NCBI RefSeq assembly: GCF_001650695.1 | Contig: NZ_LWQS01000038.1 | Coordinates: 1-64,000 of the forward strand | Length of the DNA stretch: 64,000 nucleotides | From: Chloroflexus islandicus | GTDB lineage: Bacteria; Chloroflexota; Chloroflexia; Chloroflexales; Chloroflexaceae | Reading direction: 5' to 3' | In this document: positions 53,955-61,838 of the stretch, in pieces | Position numbering within the stretch: the stretch's first letter is position 1 | How the letters are laid out: the number at the start of each line of letters is the position of its first letter | Position numbers and translations under genes: made by a program | Notes under the pieces: generated by a model | What the model saw: only the letters and a program-made list of their open reading frames with translations | The model's database searches: none | Told to the model about the DNA's origin: nothing

Positions 53955-54082
53955 GGTTTTTTACCGCAGAGGGCGCAGAGAGCGCAGGTTTTTTACCGCA
54001 GAGGGCGCAGAGAGCGCAGGTTTTTTACCGCAGAGGGTGCAGAGAGCGCAGGTTTTTTACCGCAGAGGGTGCAGAGAGCGCA
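53955..54082. repeat. 32-bp tandem repeat x4; spacer 53940-54464
   Basis: GGTTTTTTACCGCAGAGGG starts at 53955, 53987, 54019 and 54051. The units end GCAGAGAGCGCA and differ only by one C/T (GGGCGC versus GGGTGC). The related TTTTTACCGCAGAGGATGCA at ~54290 is a lone copy. The remainder of the spacer is CCCTCACCCCCAACCCCTCT-type repeat; no gene is supported. Confidence 0.93.
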
Positions 54083-54464
54083 GGGGGAATGGGGATCATC
54101 CTCGATGCGCTCGGCGGTAAACACCATGTGACCCTCACCCCCAACCCCTCTCCCGCTGGCGCGGGCGAGGGGCGCTACAGCCTTCCGCTCCACGATGCCT
54201 GTCCCGCCTATTACGCGGCTCCCCTGCTCATGCCGTACGGTGGAAGCAGGGGCCGGAGGATGAGGGCTAACGCAACGGCACCGAGGGTTTTTACCGCAGA
54301 GGATGCAGAGGTTTTGGAAAGGGATGATCCTCCCAGCTCTCCCCGCTGGTGGCGCGCACTGACCGGCCCCTCTGTCATTGCTTCGCCTCGCGACGGGCAG
54401 AGCCGCGCTCTGCACCTACCGGTCGGCTCGTACTGACAATGGGTGTGAATCCACCCCTGACCGG

Positions 54465-55286
54465 CTATGCCGCCGCATCTTCCGCCACCGTAAACCAAAA
54501 CCGGTTGTGAAACCGGCGCAGCTCTTTGAGGACGAGCCGCCCCAACAGCGCGATCAAGACCGCGTTGCCAAAAGCGCGCACGGCATCCCACGCCAGCGAG
54601 GTCACGGCGTAGAAAATAGCGTACTGGCGCAGCGTCGCCACCAAGCCGCTGCCCGGCATCCAGCCGAGTTCGCCGGGAGGCGCAAACGGCCAGAACCAGA
54701 GGTTCATAAGCGCGCCAAACAGAAATCCCCACAGGTAGCCGAAGCCAGCCAGCAAGCCAATTTCTCCCCACCCTCCCGGTCGCAGACGCCGGCTCAGCGG
54801 CGCGAGCAGACCGGCACTCATCCCCATCCAACCAGTGACAAACATCTGAAACGGCAACCACGGCCCGACCCCGCCGGTGAGTAGGGCCGACACCAGCAGC
54901 GCCAGCGCGCCGAGCAGAAAGCCGAAGCGCGCGCCGTACACATAGCCGGCGAGGATGATGAGGAAGAAGAAAGTCGGCGAATCCGCCGGCCCTGCCGGCA
55001 AACGCAGCACCGCCACCACCCCGGTCAGCACGCCCAAGACGGCAAGAATGCGGGTATTGAGCCTCCCGGCGCTCAGCTCGGCAATCAGGAGCGCCAATAA
55101 TGCCGGCCCCAGCAGCGCGAAGAAGATCGGCGCAGTAGCGGCATGCGCTTGGCCAAACCCGGTTTCGGCCCGCCCCATGGCAAAGGGGTAGAGAAACGCG
55201 ATCGCGCCGAGCAGGCAGATCAGCGCCAGCGCAAGATCGCCGGCGCGCGCTGCCCATAGGTTGTGGTGAGTCGATCGTGCGGTCAT
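54465..55286 (-). CDS. ECF transporter S-component (vitamin uptake)
   Basis: From ATG 55286 the product is 273 aa with about six TM helices: LALALICLLGAIAFLYPF, a central FFFLIILAGYVYGARFGFLLGALALLVSALLTGG (in pieces) and WLPFQMFVTGWMGMSAGL. The last is the pattern of energy-coupling-factor substrate-binding subunits of the cobalamin/CbrT-like group. No EcfA or EcfT gene is near, so it likely shares the module. Substrate not determinable; no riboswitch was recognised upstream. A longer frame to 55391 includes non-conserved residues. Confidence 0.78.
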   Translation of the reverse strand: MTARSTHHNLWAARAGDLALALICLLGAIAFLYPFAMGRAETGFGQAHAATAPIFFALLGPALLALLIAELSAGRLNTRILAVLGVLTGVVAVLRLPAGPADSPTFFFLIILAGYVYGARFGFLLGALALLVSALLTGGVGPWLPFQMFVTGWMGMSAGLLAPLSRRLRPGGWGEIGLLAGFGYLWGFLFGALMNLWFWPFAPPGELGWMPGSGLVATLRQYAIFYAVTSLAWDAVRAFGNAVLIALLGRLVLKELRRFHNRFWFTVAEDAAA

Positions 55287-55357
55287 AGCCGGTATCATAC
55301 CACGACCCGGCTTATCAAGAAACGTTTGATTGAATACCAAAATTAACCAGAAATCTA

Positions 55358-55386
55358 TTGACAATCGCCATCCTAGCTGGTAATAT
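55358..55386 (+). promoter_or_regulatory. near-consensus sigma-70 promoter
   Basis: TTGACA (55358-55363), 17-bp spacer, TAATAT (55381-55386). The start codon of the small basic protein is 55 bp downstream behind AGGAGGT. Confidence 0.82.
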
Positions 55387-55441
55387 TTCAATCAGATTGG
55401 CAATTATCACCAAGTAAATGGTGAATTTAGGAGGTGTGACG

Positions 55442-55663
55442 ATGATGCGCGATCTCTACCATCACGAAGCGCTGATGCCGCGCACAATCAATGAGCGGAT
55501 CGCCGAGGCCGCCCAAGCCCGGCTACACCCGCGCCCGCGCTTCGCCCGCCGCCCGGCGCGCTGGCTCGGCTGGCTCTTGATCCGGATCGGCCAGCGCCTG
55601 TTGCGCTACGCCGTCGATCGCCGCACCAGCCGCATTACCTATGCCCAAAAAGCGTTTGAGTGA
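55442..55663 (+). CDS. 73-aa basic protein, unknown
   Basis: Two adjacent ATGs (55442, 55445) follow a strong AGGAGGT and a near-consensus promoter, so the gene should be well expressed. The product is Arg-rich: MPRTINERIAEAAQARLHPRPRF, then an amphipathic ARWLGWLLIRIGQRLLRYAVDRR. It could be a membrane-peripheral or nucleic-acid-binding small protein. No family was recognised. Confidence 0.7.
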   Translation: MMRDLYHHEALMPRTINERIAEAAQARLHPRPRFARRPARWLGWLLIRIGQRLLRYAVDRRTSRITYAQKAFE

Positions 55664-55744
55664 TTGAGACAGCTCGTGATCACCGTCCAAAACATCGCTC
55701 TTCTGACTCGCCCGCGCTAAAGCATCCGGCCCTCGCCCAATGAG

Positions 55745-56010
55745 GTGCAAGGAAGGACAGAACGTATGAGCACAGATACAGGTTATGGCGGTGCGATGAA
55801 CCTTCACCCTCATCCCCAGCCCCGCTCCCACTGGTGCGGGTTCAAGGGCGGCCAGAACGTATGAGCGCAGATACGGTTGATGGTCTTGAGATACGCCGGT
55901 TCACCCTCACCCCCGGCCCCTCTCCCGTGTTACGGGAGAGGGGAGCGCAGCGCCGAGCGGTGAGGCATCGCCCAGCGATTTCTGTCCTCCCCTCACGCCA
56001 AAGCGGGGAG
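55745..56010. repeat. spacer 55664-56053: dispersed repeats
   Basis: The spacer contains GGACAGAACGTATGAGCACA and GGCCAGAACGTATGAGCGCA copies, CCTCACCCCCGGCCCCTCTC and an ACGGGAGAGGGGAGCG arm. No gene is supported. Confidence 0.75.
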
Positions 56011-56053
56011 GCAGCCATCCAGTAACATTCGCATGACACTTAAGGAGACTCCT

Positions 56054-56434
56054 ATGCACCCGCTTCTCACCCGTGATCCCATTACTGGCGGCGAATTAAT
56101 CGTGACCCGGCTCGAGTCGCCGAGCAGCGGGATCGTGATCGAAGGCCGTTTCAGCCTCGGCTGGATTGGCCGGCTCTCGCCTGAACAATTGGCGTTCGTG
56201 GAGCTGCTGGTCAAGAATCGCGGCAATATCCAGCGCCTCGCCGCCGAACTCGACATTGCCTACAACACCGCCCGCGCCCGTCTCGACGAGATCGTCGCTC
56301 TGCTCGGCGGCCCGCCCGAACACGAACCGCGCGTCGATCGCCGCCAGATTCTCGACCGCCTCGCTGCCCGCGAGATTTCGGTCGAAGAGGCGCTGCGCTT
56401 GCTGAAGGGAGTTGGCGATGAACAGCGCAAATGA
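56054..56434 (+). CDS. DUF2089-family protein
   Basis: The product is 126 aa from ATG 56054 (AAGGAGACTCCT upstream). It begins HPLLTRDPITGGELIVTRLESPSSGIVIEGRF, followed by an HTH-like helical part (LSPEQLAFVELLVKNRGNIQRLAAELDIAYNTARARLDEIVALLG) and a C-terminal helical hairpin (RRQILDRLAAREISVEEALRLLKG). DUF2089 proteins are predicted transcription regulators. The end overlaps the next gene by 17 bp. Confidence 0.9.
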   Translation: MHPLLTRDPITGGELIVTRLESPSSGIVIEGRFSLGWIGRLSPEQLAFVELLVKNRGNIQRLAAELDIAYNTARARLDEIVALLGGPPEHEPRVDRRQILDRLAAREISVEEALRLLKGVGDEQRK

Positions 56435-56783
56435 AGAACGCCACCGAATTTTGCAGATGGTCGAACGGGGCCAGCTTTCGGCTGCCGAAGCCGCCCGTCT
56501 GCTCGATGCCCTGAGCGCCGACCCGCGCCCGCTCGAACGCAGCCATGCCCGCTTGGTGCGGGTGCGCGTGACCGATCTGGCCTCGCAACGTCTCAAAGCC
56601 TCGGTGGCGATCCCGGTCAGCCTGATCAACGTCGGTCTGCGGCTTGGCGCGCGGCTGGCGCCCCAACTGAGCGGCAGCGCCCTCGAAGAGCTGATCCGCA
56701 GCGTTGAGCGGGGCACCACCGGTCTGCTGCTCGAATGGCAAGATTTGGAAGAGGGTGAACGGATCGAAATTGTAGTCGAATAG
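56418..56783 (+). CDS. short-hairpin (SHOCT-like) protein
   Basis: From ATG 56418 (AAGGGAG upstream), 121 aa. Residues ~6-35 (EERHRILQMVERGQLSAAEAARLLDAL) form a two-helix hairpin. It matches the C-terminal hairpins of the DUF2089 protein upstream and of the DUF4097 protein downstream. The rest is a small alpha/beta region ending in acidic DLEEGERIEIVVE. Bacillus yvlA/yvlB and similar envelope-stress pairs have the same partner set. It starts inside the DUF2089 gene (coupled). Confidence 0.82.
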   Translation: MNSANEERHRILQMVERGQLSAAEAARLLDALSADPRPLERSHARLVRVRVTDLASQRLKASVAIPVSLINVGLRLGARLAPQLSGSALEELIRSVERGTTGLLLEWQDLEEGERIEIVVE

Positions 56784-56813
56784 CGAGCTAGTGCATAGCT
56801 CAGGAGTACAACG

Positions 56814-58604
56814 ATGAAAGAACGGATTCCGGTCGAGGGGCCAATCACGATCACACTCCAACCGGTCGAGGGTGATCTCACAATTCGCGGCTGGGATGAG
56901 CCAGCGATCGAATGGCAGGCGGATGAGCCGGTGGCAGTACAGACCGGCGAAACGGGGTTGGTCATTGGCCCATGCGATAGTGATATGCAGTTGGCCGTGC
57001 CCGCCGCCGCTGAAGTACGCATTTCGGTATGTGATGGCGATGCGCGCGTGATGAACCTGCGCCGGGTGAAGGTGGATCGGCTGAGCGGCGACTTGACGTT
57101 GCGCCAGATTACCGAGCATGCCGCCATTGGCTATCTGGCCGGCGATGTCACCGCGACCGCGGTGGCCGAATTGGCGGCGGCGGCTGATATTCATGGCGAT
57201 GTCACGCTGGCCGATGTGCCGGTGGCCCAGCTTGCCAGTGTGGCTGGTGATGTCACGGCGCGCAATGTGCTAAGCATGGCGGTGCAGCGCCTCGCTGGCG
57301 ATATAACTGCCAGCGGACTCAGCGAGCAATTGGTGGCCGGCACGATCACCGGCGATGTCGAGATCGCCGCCACCGGCGCCGCCCATTTGCGGATCGAGCG
57401 GGTGAACGGCGATCTGACCGTGAGCGGGCAGGCGCGCGCGTTGCATTGCCTCTCGGTAAGCGGTGATATCGATACCGAGGAGGCGCAGATCGATCAATTG
57501 CGGATCGAGACGGTCGCTGGCGATGTTGAGATGGGCAAGCTGGCCGGCGGTCAGATCGGCACTATCGGCGGCGACTGCAAGCTGGCCGGCGTGACCGGTG
57601 ATCTGGCGATTGGCAATGTCGGCGGTGACTGCACGATTAAGCAGGCCGGCGGCAACCTGAGTATCAATGCAGTGGGTGGCGATCTGTCGTTGCGCGCCAA
57701 TCTGAACGCCGGCAGCGTTATCCGGGCCCAAGTGGGTGGTGATGCCACGATCCATCTCCCTGAAACGCCTGATCTGACGCTGACGGCAGTGGTAGGTGGC
57801 GAAATGAGCGGGGCTGGCGCACAGCCATCGTTCCCCGGCCAAGAGGTCGAACTGCGCTACGGCAATGGCGCGGCGAGCCTGCGCCTCGTGGTGGGAGGCG
57901 ATTTGGTCATCAAAGGCCCCGCCCAACCGGGGTCGTTCAGCAGCATCGGCGCGCAACTGGGGCAAGAGTTGGGTGAACTGGGCCGCGAGCTGGGCCGCGA
58001 ATTGAGCGAACTGGGCCGCGAGCTAGCCGCCGAATTGCGCAGCGCGCTATCGGGCCGCGACCCCGACGCCGCCGAGCGCGCGCGCGCCGCTGCCGACCGT
58101 TTCGCCGAGCGGGCGCGCCAATTGAAGGAAGAGGCCGGCCCCGAACGGGTACGGGTGCGGATCAACCAGCGTGAGTGGCGGCTCGACCCCGACCGGATCG
58201 AGCGGATCAAAGAGCAGGCCCGGCAAGCGGCGGCGGCTGGCCTGAGCGGCGCACTCGAAGCGGTTGAACGCGCGCTTAGCCGTATCCAACCGCCATCGCC
58301 CCCCGCGCCACCAGCACCACCCGCACCGCCGGCGCCACCCGCGCCGCCGGTAGCGCCGGCCCCGCCGCACCACCATGCGCCGCCACCACCGCCACCACAC
58401 CATGCGCCGGCCCCGCCGCACCACCATGCGCCGCCACCGCCACCACCGCCGGCAACCGGCCAAACCATCCAACTGCGCCCGGCGCCGGCCCCACTCAGCG
58501 AGGCGGAACGCGAACAGCAACGGGCCTCGATCTTGCAGATGGTCGCTGAAGGGCGCATCACCGCCGCCGAAGGCGATCTGTTGCTGGCTGCGCTGGATGA
58601 TTAA
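56814..58604 (+). CDS. DUF4097 beta-repeat protein with His/Pro-rich linker
   Basis: The 596-aa protein has ~350 residues of short beta repeats with a recurring GD(V/L/I) turn (LSGDLTL, LAGDVTA, IHGDVTL, VAGDVTA, VNGDLTV, VSGDIDT, VGGDCTI), a DUF4097 adhesin-like beta-solenoid. Then GRELGRELSELGRELAAEL heptads, a charged helical part, a PAPPAPPAP / PPHHHAPPP segment, and a C-terminal hairpin (REQQRASILQMVAEGRITAAEGDLLLAAL). No signal peptide or TM is visible, so it appears cytosolic. Third gene of the cassette. The GRELGREL repeats are unusual. Confidence 0.88.
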   Translation: MKERIPVEGPITITLQPVEGDLTIRGWDEPAIEWQADEPVAVQTGETGLVIGPCDSDMQLAVPAAAEVRISVCDGDARVMNLRRVKVDRLSGDLTLRQITEHAAIGYLAGDVTATAVAELAAAADIHGDVTLADVPVAQLASVAGDVTARNVLSMAVQRLAGDITASGLSEQLVAGTITGDVEIAATGAAHLRIERVNGDLTVSGQARALHCLSVSGDIDTEEAQIDQLRIETVAGDVEMGKLAGGQIGTIGGDCKLAGVTGDLAIGNVGGDCTIKQAGGNLSINAVGGDLSLRANLNAGSVIRAQVGGDATIHLPETPDLTLTAVVGGEMSGAGAQPSFPGQEVELRYGNGAASLRLVVGGDLVIKGPAQPGSFSSIGAQLGQELGELGRELGRELSELGRELAAELRSALSGRDPDAAERARAAADRFAERARQLKEEAGPERVRVRINQREWRLDPDRIERIKEQARQAAAAGLSGALEAVERALSRIQPPSPPAPPAPPAPPAPPAPPVAPAPPHHHAPPPPPPHHAPAPPHHHAPPPPPPPATGQTIQLRPAPAPLSEAEREQQRASILQMVAEGRITAAEGDLLLAALDD

Positions 58605-58614
58605 GGTGCAACGG

Positions 58615-59010
58615 GTGATGTACTGCAGAGAGCGCGGAGGACGCGCATCATTTCCCCTGCGTCCTCGGCGGTACACCATCCATTGCGGCTGTATGTTGGC
58701 CCACTCCCGCCGCGCGGCGGAGAGGAAATAGCCACAACAAGACGCAAAAGGCGCAAAATAGAGCTAATGAGAGAGCTGCGTGGCGTTGGCCCGCCTCCTC
58801 CCGCTCCACGCTAGAGGGATGGCCCCCACCCCCTGACCCCCTCCCCCGCTGGGGGAGGGGGCGTGAGAGGGAATAGCCACAACAAGACGCAAAAGTCACC
58901 AAGATATCTTATTGGAGCGCTGCGGGGCATTCAGCAACGTCAGAGATGGAGCGCAATACCGCAGCGCCCTCTCCCCTAGCGTGGGAGAGAGGTTGGGGGT
59001 GAGGGTCATC
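58615..59010. repeat. spacer 58605-59095: dispersed repeats
   Basis: The spacer contains GCAGAGAGCGCGGAGGACGC, AAATAGCCACAACAAGACGC (twice, ~58727 and ~58872), the CCCCTCCCCC-type hairpin near 58850, and CTCTCCCCTAGCGTGGGAGAG. AAGACGCAAAAGGCGCAAAA also resembles the 27.9-kb spacer. No gene is supported. Confidence 0.75.
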
Positions 59011-59095
59011 GCCACAACCAGACTCACAAACACCACGGCAGCATAGTGGGGTACACTAGTGTATAGACAGTGAAGGGGATTTGTAAACCATGTAG

Positions 59096-60070
59096 ATGAG
59101 AAGTATGATATTGCGCTACTTGCTGCGTCGTGTCCTCTTGCTAGGGGTAACGGTTCTTATCAGTTCACTCATCATCTTTTTGATTTGCCGGCTCTTACCC
59201 GGCGACGTTGCGCGCGTGCTGCTGGGCCGCGAAGCCGGTGAAGCGGCGCTCGCCGCACTGCGCGCCGAACTCGGCCTCGATCGCCCGTTGCCCATCCAAT
59301 ACCTCGATTGGCTGCGCGGTTTCGTGACCGGTGATTGGGGCATCTCGTACAGCACGCGCCAACCCATTCGCCCCCTCGTCCTTGAACGGCTCGGCAATTC
59401 GCTGCTGCTGGCCGGCGCGACACTCGCGCTGGCCTTGCCGCTCGGCATCGGCCTCGGCGTGTGGGCGGGATGGCGGGCCGGCAAACCGGACGACACCGTC
59501 ATCAACGTTAGCCTCCTCTCAGTCACTGGCTTGCCCGAATTCGTTACCGGCTTGTTGCTGATCGACCTCTTCGCCTTTCGGTTACGCTGGCTGCCGGCCA
59601 ACTCCTCAATCCGGCCCGACGCTACCCTGCTTGAGATCGCACCCCAATTAGCCTTGCCGGCCATCACCGCTACGCTCGTATTGCTCGCCTACATCGCGCG
59701 CCTCACCCGCACCGGCGTGATCACCGAACTCAGCCAAGAGTATGTCCGCACCGCTACCCTCAAAGGATTATCACCACTCGCCATTCTCCGCCGGCATGTC
59801 TTGCGCAACGCACTATCACCCGCCATCACGGTCATCGCCATCAGTCTCGGCTGGCTGATCAGCGGGTTGATTGTGGTCGAGAACGTCTACAACTATCCGG
59901 GCATTGGCCGGCTGCTAACCTTCGCCATTGACCGGCGCGATCTGCTCTTGCTGCAAGCGGTTGCGATGATGACCGTCATCATCTTTGCCCTCGCCAATCT
60001 CGCCGCCGATTTGATCTATGCGCTGCTCGATCCGCGCATCCGGCTCGGCGACGACCGCGAACCGGCCTGA
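59096..60070 (+). CDS. orphan DppB/OppB-type ABC permease
   Basis: The 324-aa peptide/nickel-type permease has six TM helices: LLRRVLLLGVTVLISSLIIF, the periplasmic PGDVARVLLGREAGEAALAALRAELGLDRPLPIQYLDWL, then the EAA-like loop (EYVRTATLKGLSPLAILRRHVLRNAL) and ENVYNYPGIGRLL. No DppC, ATPase or binding-protein gene is nearby. The likely SD (AAGGGG at ~59073) points to ATG 59090, but the next codon is TAG. ATG 59096 follows in the same frame, so translation may reinitiate or the gene may be weakened. Confidence 0.9.
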   Translation: MRSMILRYLLRRVLLLGVTVLISSLIIFLICRLLPGDVARVLLGREAGEAALAALRAELGLDRPLPIQYLDWLRGFVTGDWGISYSTRQPIRPLVLERLGNSLLLAGATLALALPLGIGLGVWAGWRAGKPDDTVINVSLLSVTGLPEFVTGLLLIDLFAFRLRWLPANSSIRPDATLLEIAPQLALPAITATLVLLAYIARLTRTGVITELSQEYVRTATLKGLSPLAILRRHVLRNALSPAITVIAISLGWLISGLIVVENVYNYPGIGRLLTFAIDRRDLLLLQAVAMMTVIIFALANLAADLIYALLDPRIRLGDDREPA

Positions 60071-60104
60071 AACTAGCCTTGCGATACGGTACCCCGCAAA
60101 CAGC

Positions 60105-60129
60105 AGCGACAGCCGGCTAGGCTGTCGCT
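60105..60129. terminator. perfect 10-bp hairpin between convergent genes
   Basis: AGCGACAGCC, loop GGCTA, GGCTGTCGCT, 35 bp after the permease stop and 40 bp from the end of the opposing gene. No U-run. Confidence 0.5.
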
Positions 60130-60168
60130 CAGGCAACATCATCTCACCGCTAACCGTTGGCGCCCGTT

Positions 60169-60468
60169 TCAGACCTGAAACTGGTCAAGCAGCGCGACCA
60201 CCTGCTGGCGATACTGCGGCCAAACCCGCCGCCCGATCAATCCTTCAATCACATATTCCAAGCAATTCCGGCTACTAAATGAAGCTTCTATGCCATCGGA
60301 AGGGCGTACAACATGGCCGCTCCAACGCTTGCCGCCATCAAAGATAATATAGAGAATTTGATTTGCCACTACCAAACGATACTCCACAGGATTTTCGCTT
60401 TCACGTTGATATGTGATCGCCGTATTTCCGGCTGGCGGGTGATAGATGTGATCCAAACAGAAGAACAT
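60169..60468 (-). CDS. 99-aa hypothetical protein
   Basis: From ATG 60468 (GGAGGAATTACG upstream), the product starts FFCLDHIYHPPAGNTAITYQRESENPVEYRLVV and includes ILYIIFDGGKRWSGHVVRPSDGIEASF, probably a small beta-rich domain, then a helical end. Composition is less GC-biased than the neighbours. No family was recognised. A frame extending to 60528 lacks an SD. Confidence 0.7.
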   Translation of the reverse strand: MFFCLDHIYHPPAGNTAITYQRESENPVEYRLVVANQILYIIFDGGKRWSGHVVRPSDGIEASFSSRNCLEYVIEGLIGRRVWPQYRQQVVALLDQFQV

Positions 60469-60707
60469 CGTAATTCCTCCTCGCTCAACAGACGCCAAAA
60501 ACACCTGAACTTCCGCGAGCGCTGACATACTTCAGGTGTTAAGCGTGGCGCCGGAGGTCAGCTCGACGCATCTCTACCGTACCATGATTTATCGTACAAC
60601 CCTACAACCTATGGGTGGATCGGCGGGTGGATTGGTGGTGGATAGCCGTCGCTGCACCGGTTGAAGGGAGCGTGGTATAATGCGCCGCGACAGAGAGGAG
60701 AGGCGGA

Positions 60708-61793
60708 TTGAAGTACCAACTGGCGCTCCAACCGGTTGCAGGCGCGTGGCATAGCGAGCAGGTCACGCTGACGATACAGGGTGAATACATTATCGACGTC
60801 GAATACCGGCCAATGATCGGTGACGGCGCGTATGCTCGCCGGCTCACGCAGGGCGGGATTGAGAGCGCTATGCGCGCGGCTGCGCAGACCTGTCCCTATT
60901 GCAGCGTTGCGCACACCTTAGCGTTAAGTTTGGCCATTGAGGCGCTGAGCGACGTGACCCCGCCGCTGCGGGCGCAAGCCATCCGCGCCGTCTTGGCGGA
61001 ACTGGAACGAGCTTCATCGCATATCAATACGTTGGCCGCGCTAGCCACCGCCTTGGGCTTACGTGATGCCGCGCGACTGAGCCGGCTCGAAACCCGGATC
61101 CGCTCGATCTTGCTCAACCTATGCGGTCGCTATGAAGCCGCGGTGATTCGACCGGGTGGATTAGCAGCAGAGCCGGATGAGGCCGCCTTAGCCAGCGCCG
61201 AACAAGCGGTCAACGACCTGTTGCCAGCGATGATCGCGATGGCCGAGCAGACGATCCCGCGCCGAACGCTCTTTGCGCGGATGGTTGATATTGGCGTCTT
61301 GAACACTGCCGCCGCCAAACAGTTTGGACTAGCCGGCCCCTTAGCGCGCGCCAGCGGCATCCCCACCGATTTGCGCACCGATGCGCCATACGCTGGGTAT
61401 ACCGTCCTTGCCCCGGCGCTCGTAGTGGAAGAGGGCGGGGATGTGTATGCCCGGGCGGTCGTCTTATTGTTGGAAGCAATTGAAGCGTTGCGCTTAGCAG
61501 CGCGTTGGTTGCACAATCTCCCGATTGGCGTTACGCAAGAGCCGATCCAGTTGCAGGCAGGTGAAGCAACCGCCACAGTCGAAGCGCCGCGCGGCCCCCT
61601 GCGGTATACTGTGCGCAGCGATGGCCAACGCCTCACCGAGGTGCAGATCGGGATTGCGCCGCAGCTTGATCGCTTGCTGGCGCGTTCACTCCTGCAACAA
61701 GCCGCGGTTGACGATGCGCTCTTGATCGCCATCTCAACCGATCCATGCACGGCATGCTGGCAGACAGCGACCTCTATCATTGGTCGCGAATAA
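60708..61793 (+). CDS. [NiFe]-hydrogenase-like / NuoD-like large subunit
   Basis: The 361-aa protein is collinear with group-4 [NiFe]-hydrogenase and complex-I 49-kDa subunits. An N-terminal beta part (LTIQGEYIIDVEYR) is followed by RRLTQGGIESAMRAAAQ and TCPYCSVAHTLALSLAIEAL, matching the L1 motif C-x-x-C-S-x-A-H with PY for GI (C62, C65, H69). The C terminus DPCTACW gives C347 and C350, the L2 motif. All four Ni-ligand cysteines are therefore present, unlike true NuoD. It is shorter than typical (~400-550) and lacks obvious C-terminal processing beyond L2 (WQTATSIIGRE). The TTG start at 60708 follows AGAGAGGAGAGG. It is the first of at least three co-directional genes. Confidence 0.75.
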   Translation: MKYQLALQPVAGAWHSEQVTLTIQGEYIIDVEYRPMIGDGAYARRLTQGGIESAMRAAAQTCPYCSVAHTLALSLAIEALSDVTPPLRAQAIRAVLAELERASSHINTLAALATALGLRDAARLSRLETRIRSILLNLCGRYEAAVIRPGGLAAEPDEAALASAEQAVNDLLPAMIAMAEQTIPRRTLFARMVDIGVLNTAAAKQFGLAGPLARASGIPTDLRTDAPYAGYTVLAPALVVEEGGDVYARAVVLLLEAIEALRLAARWLHNLPIGVTQEPIQLQAGEATATVEAPRGPLRYTVRSDGQRLTEVQIGIAPQLDRLLARSLLQQAAVDDALLIAISTDPCTACWQTATSIIGRE

Positions 61794-61838
61794 CGCTTCT
61801 GCAATATCTGCAATACATGGGGAGGATAGCGACACTTC

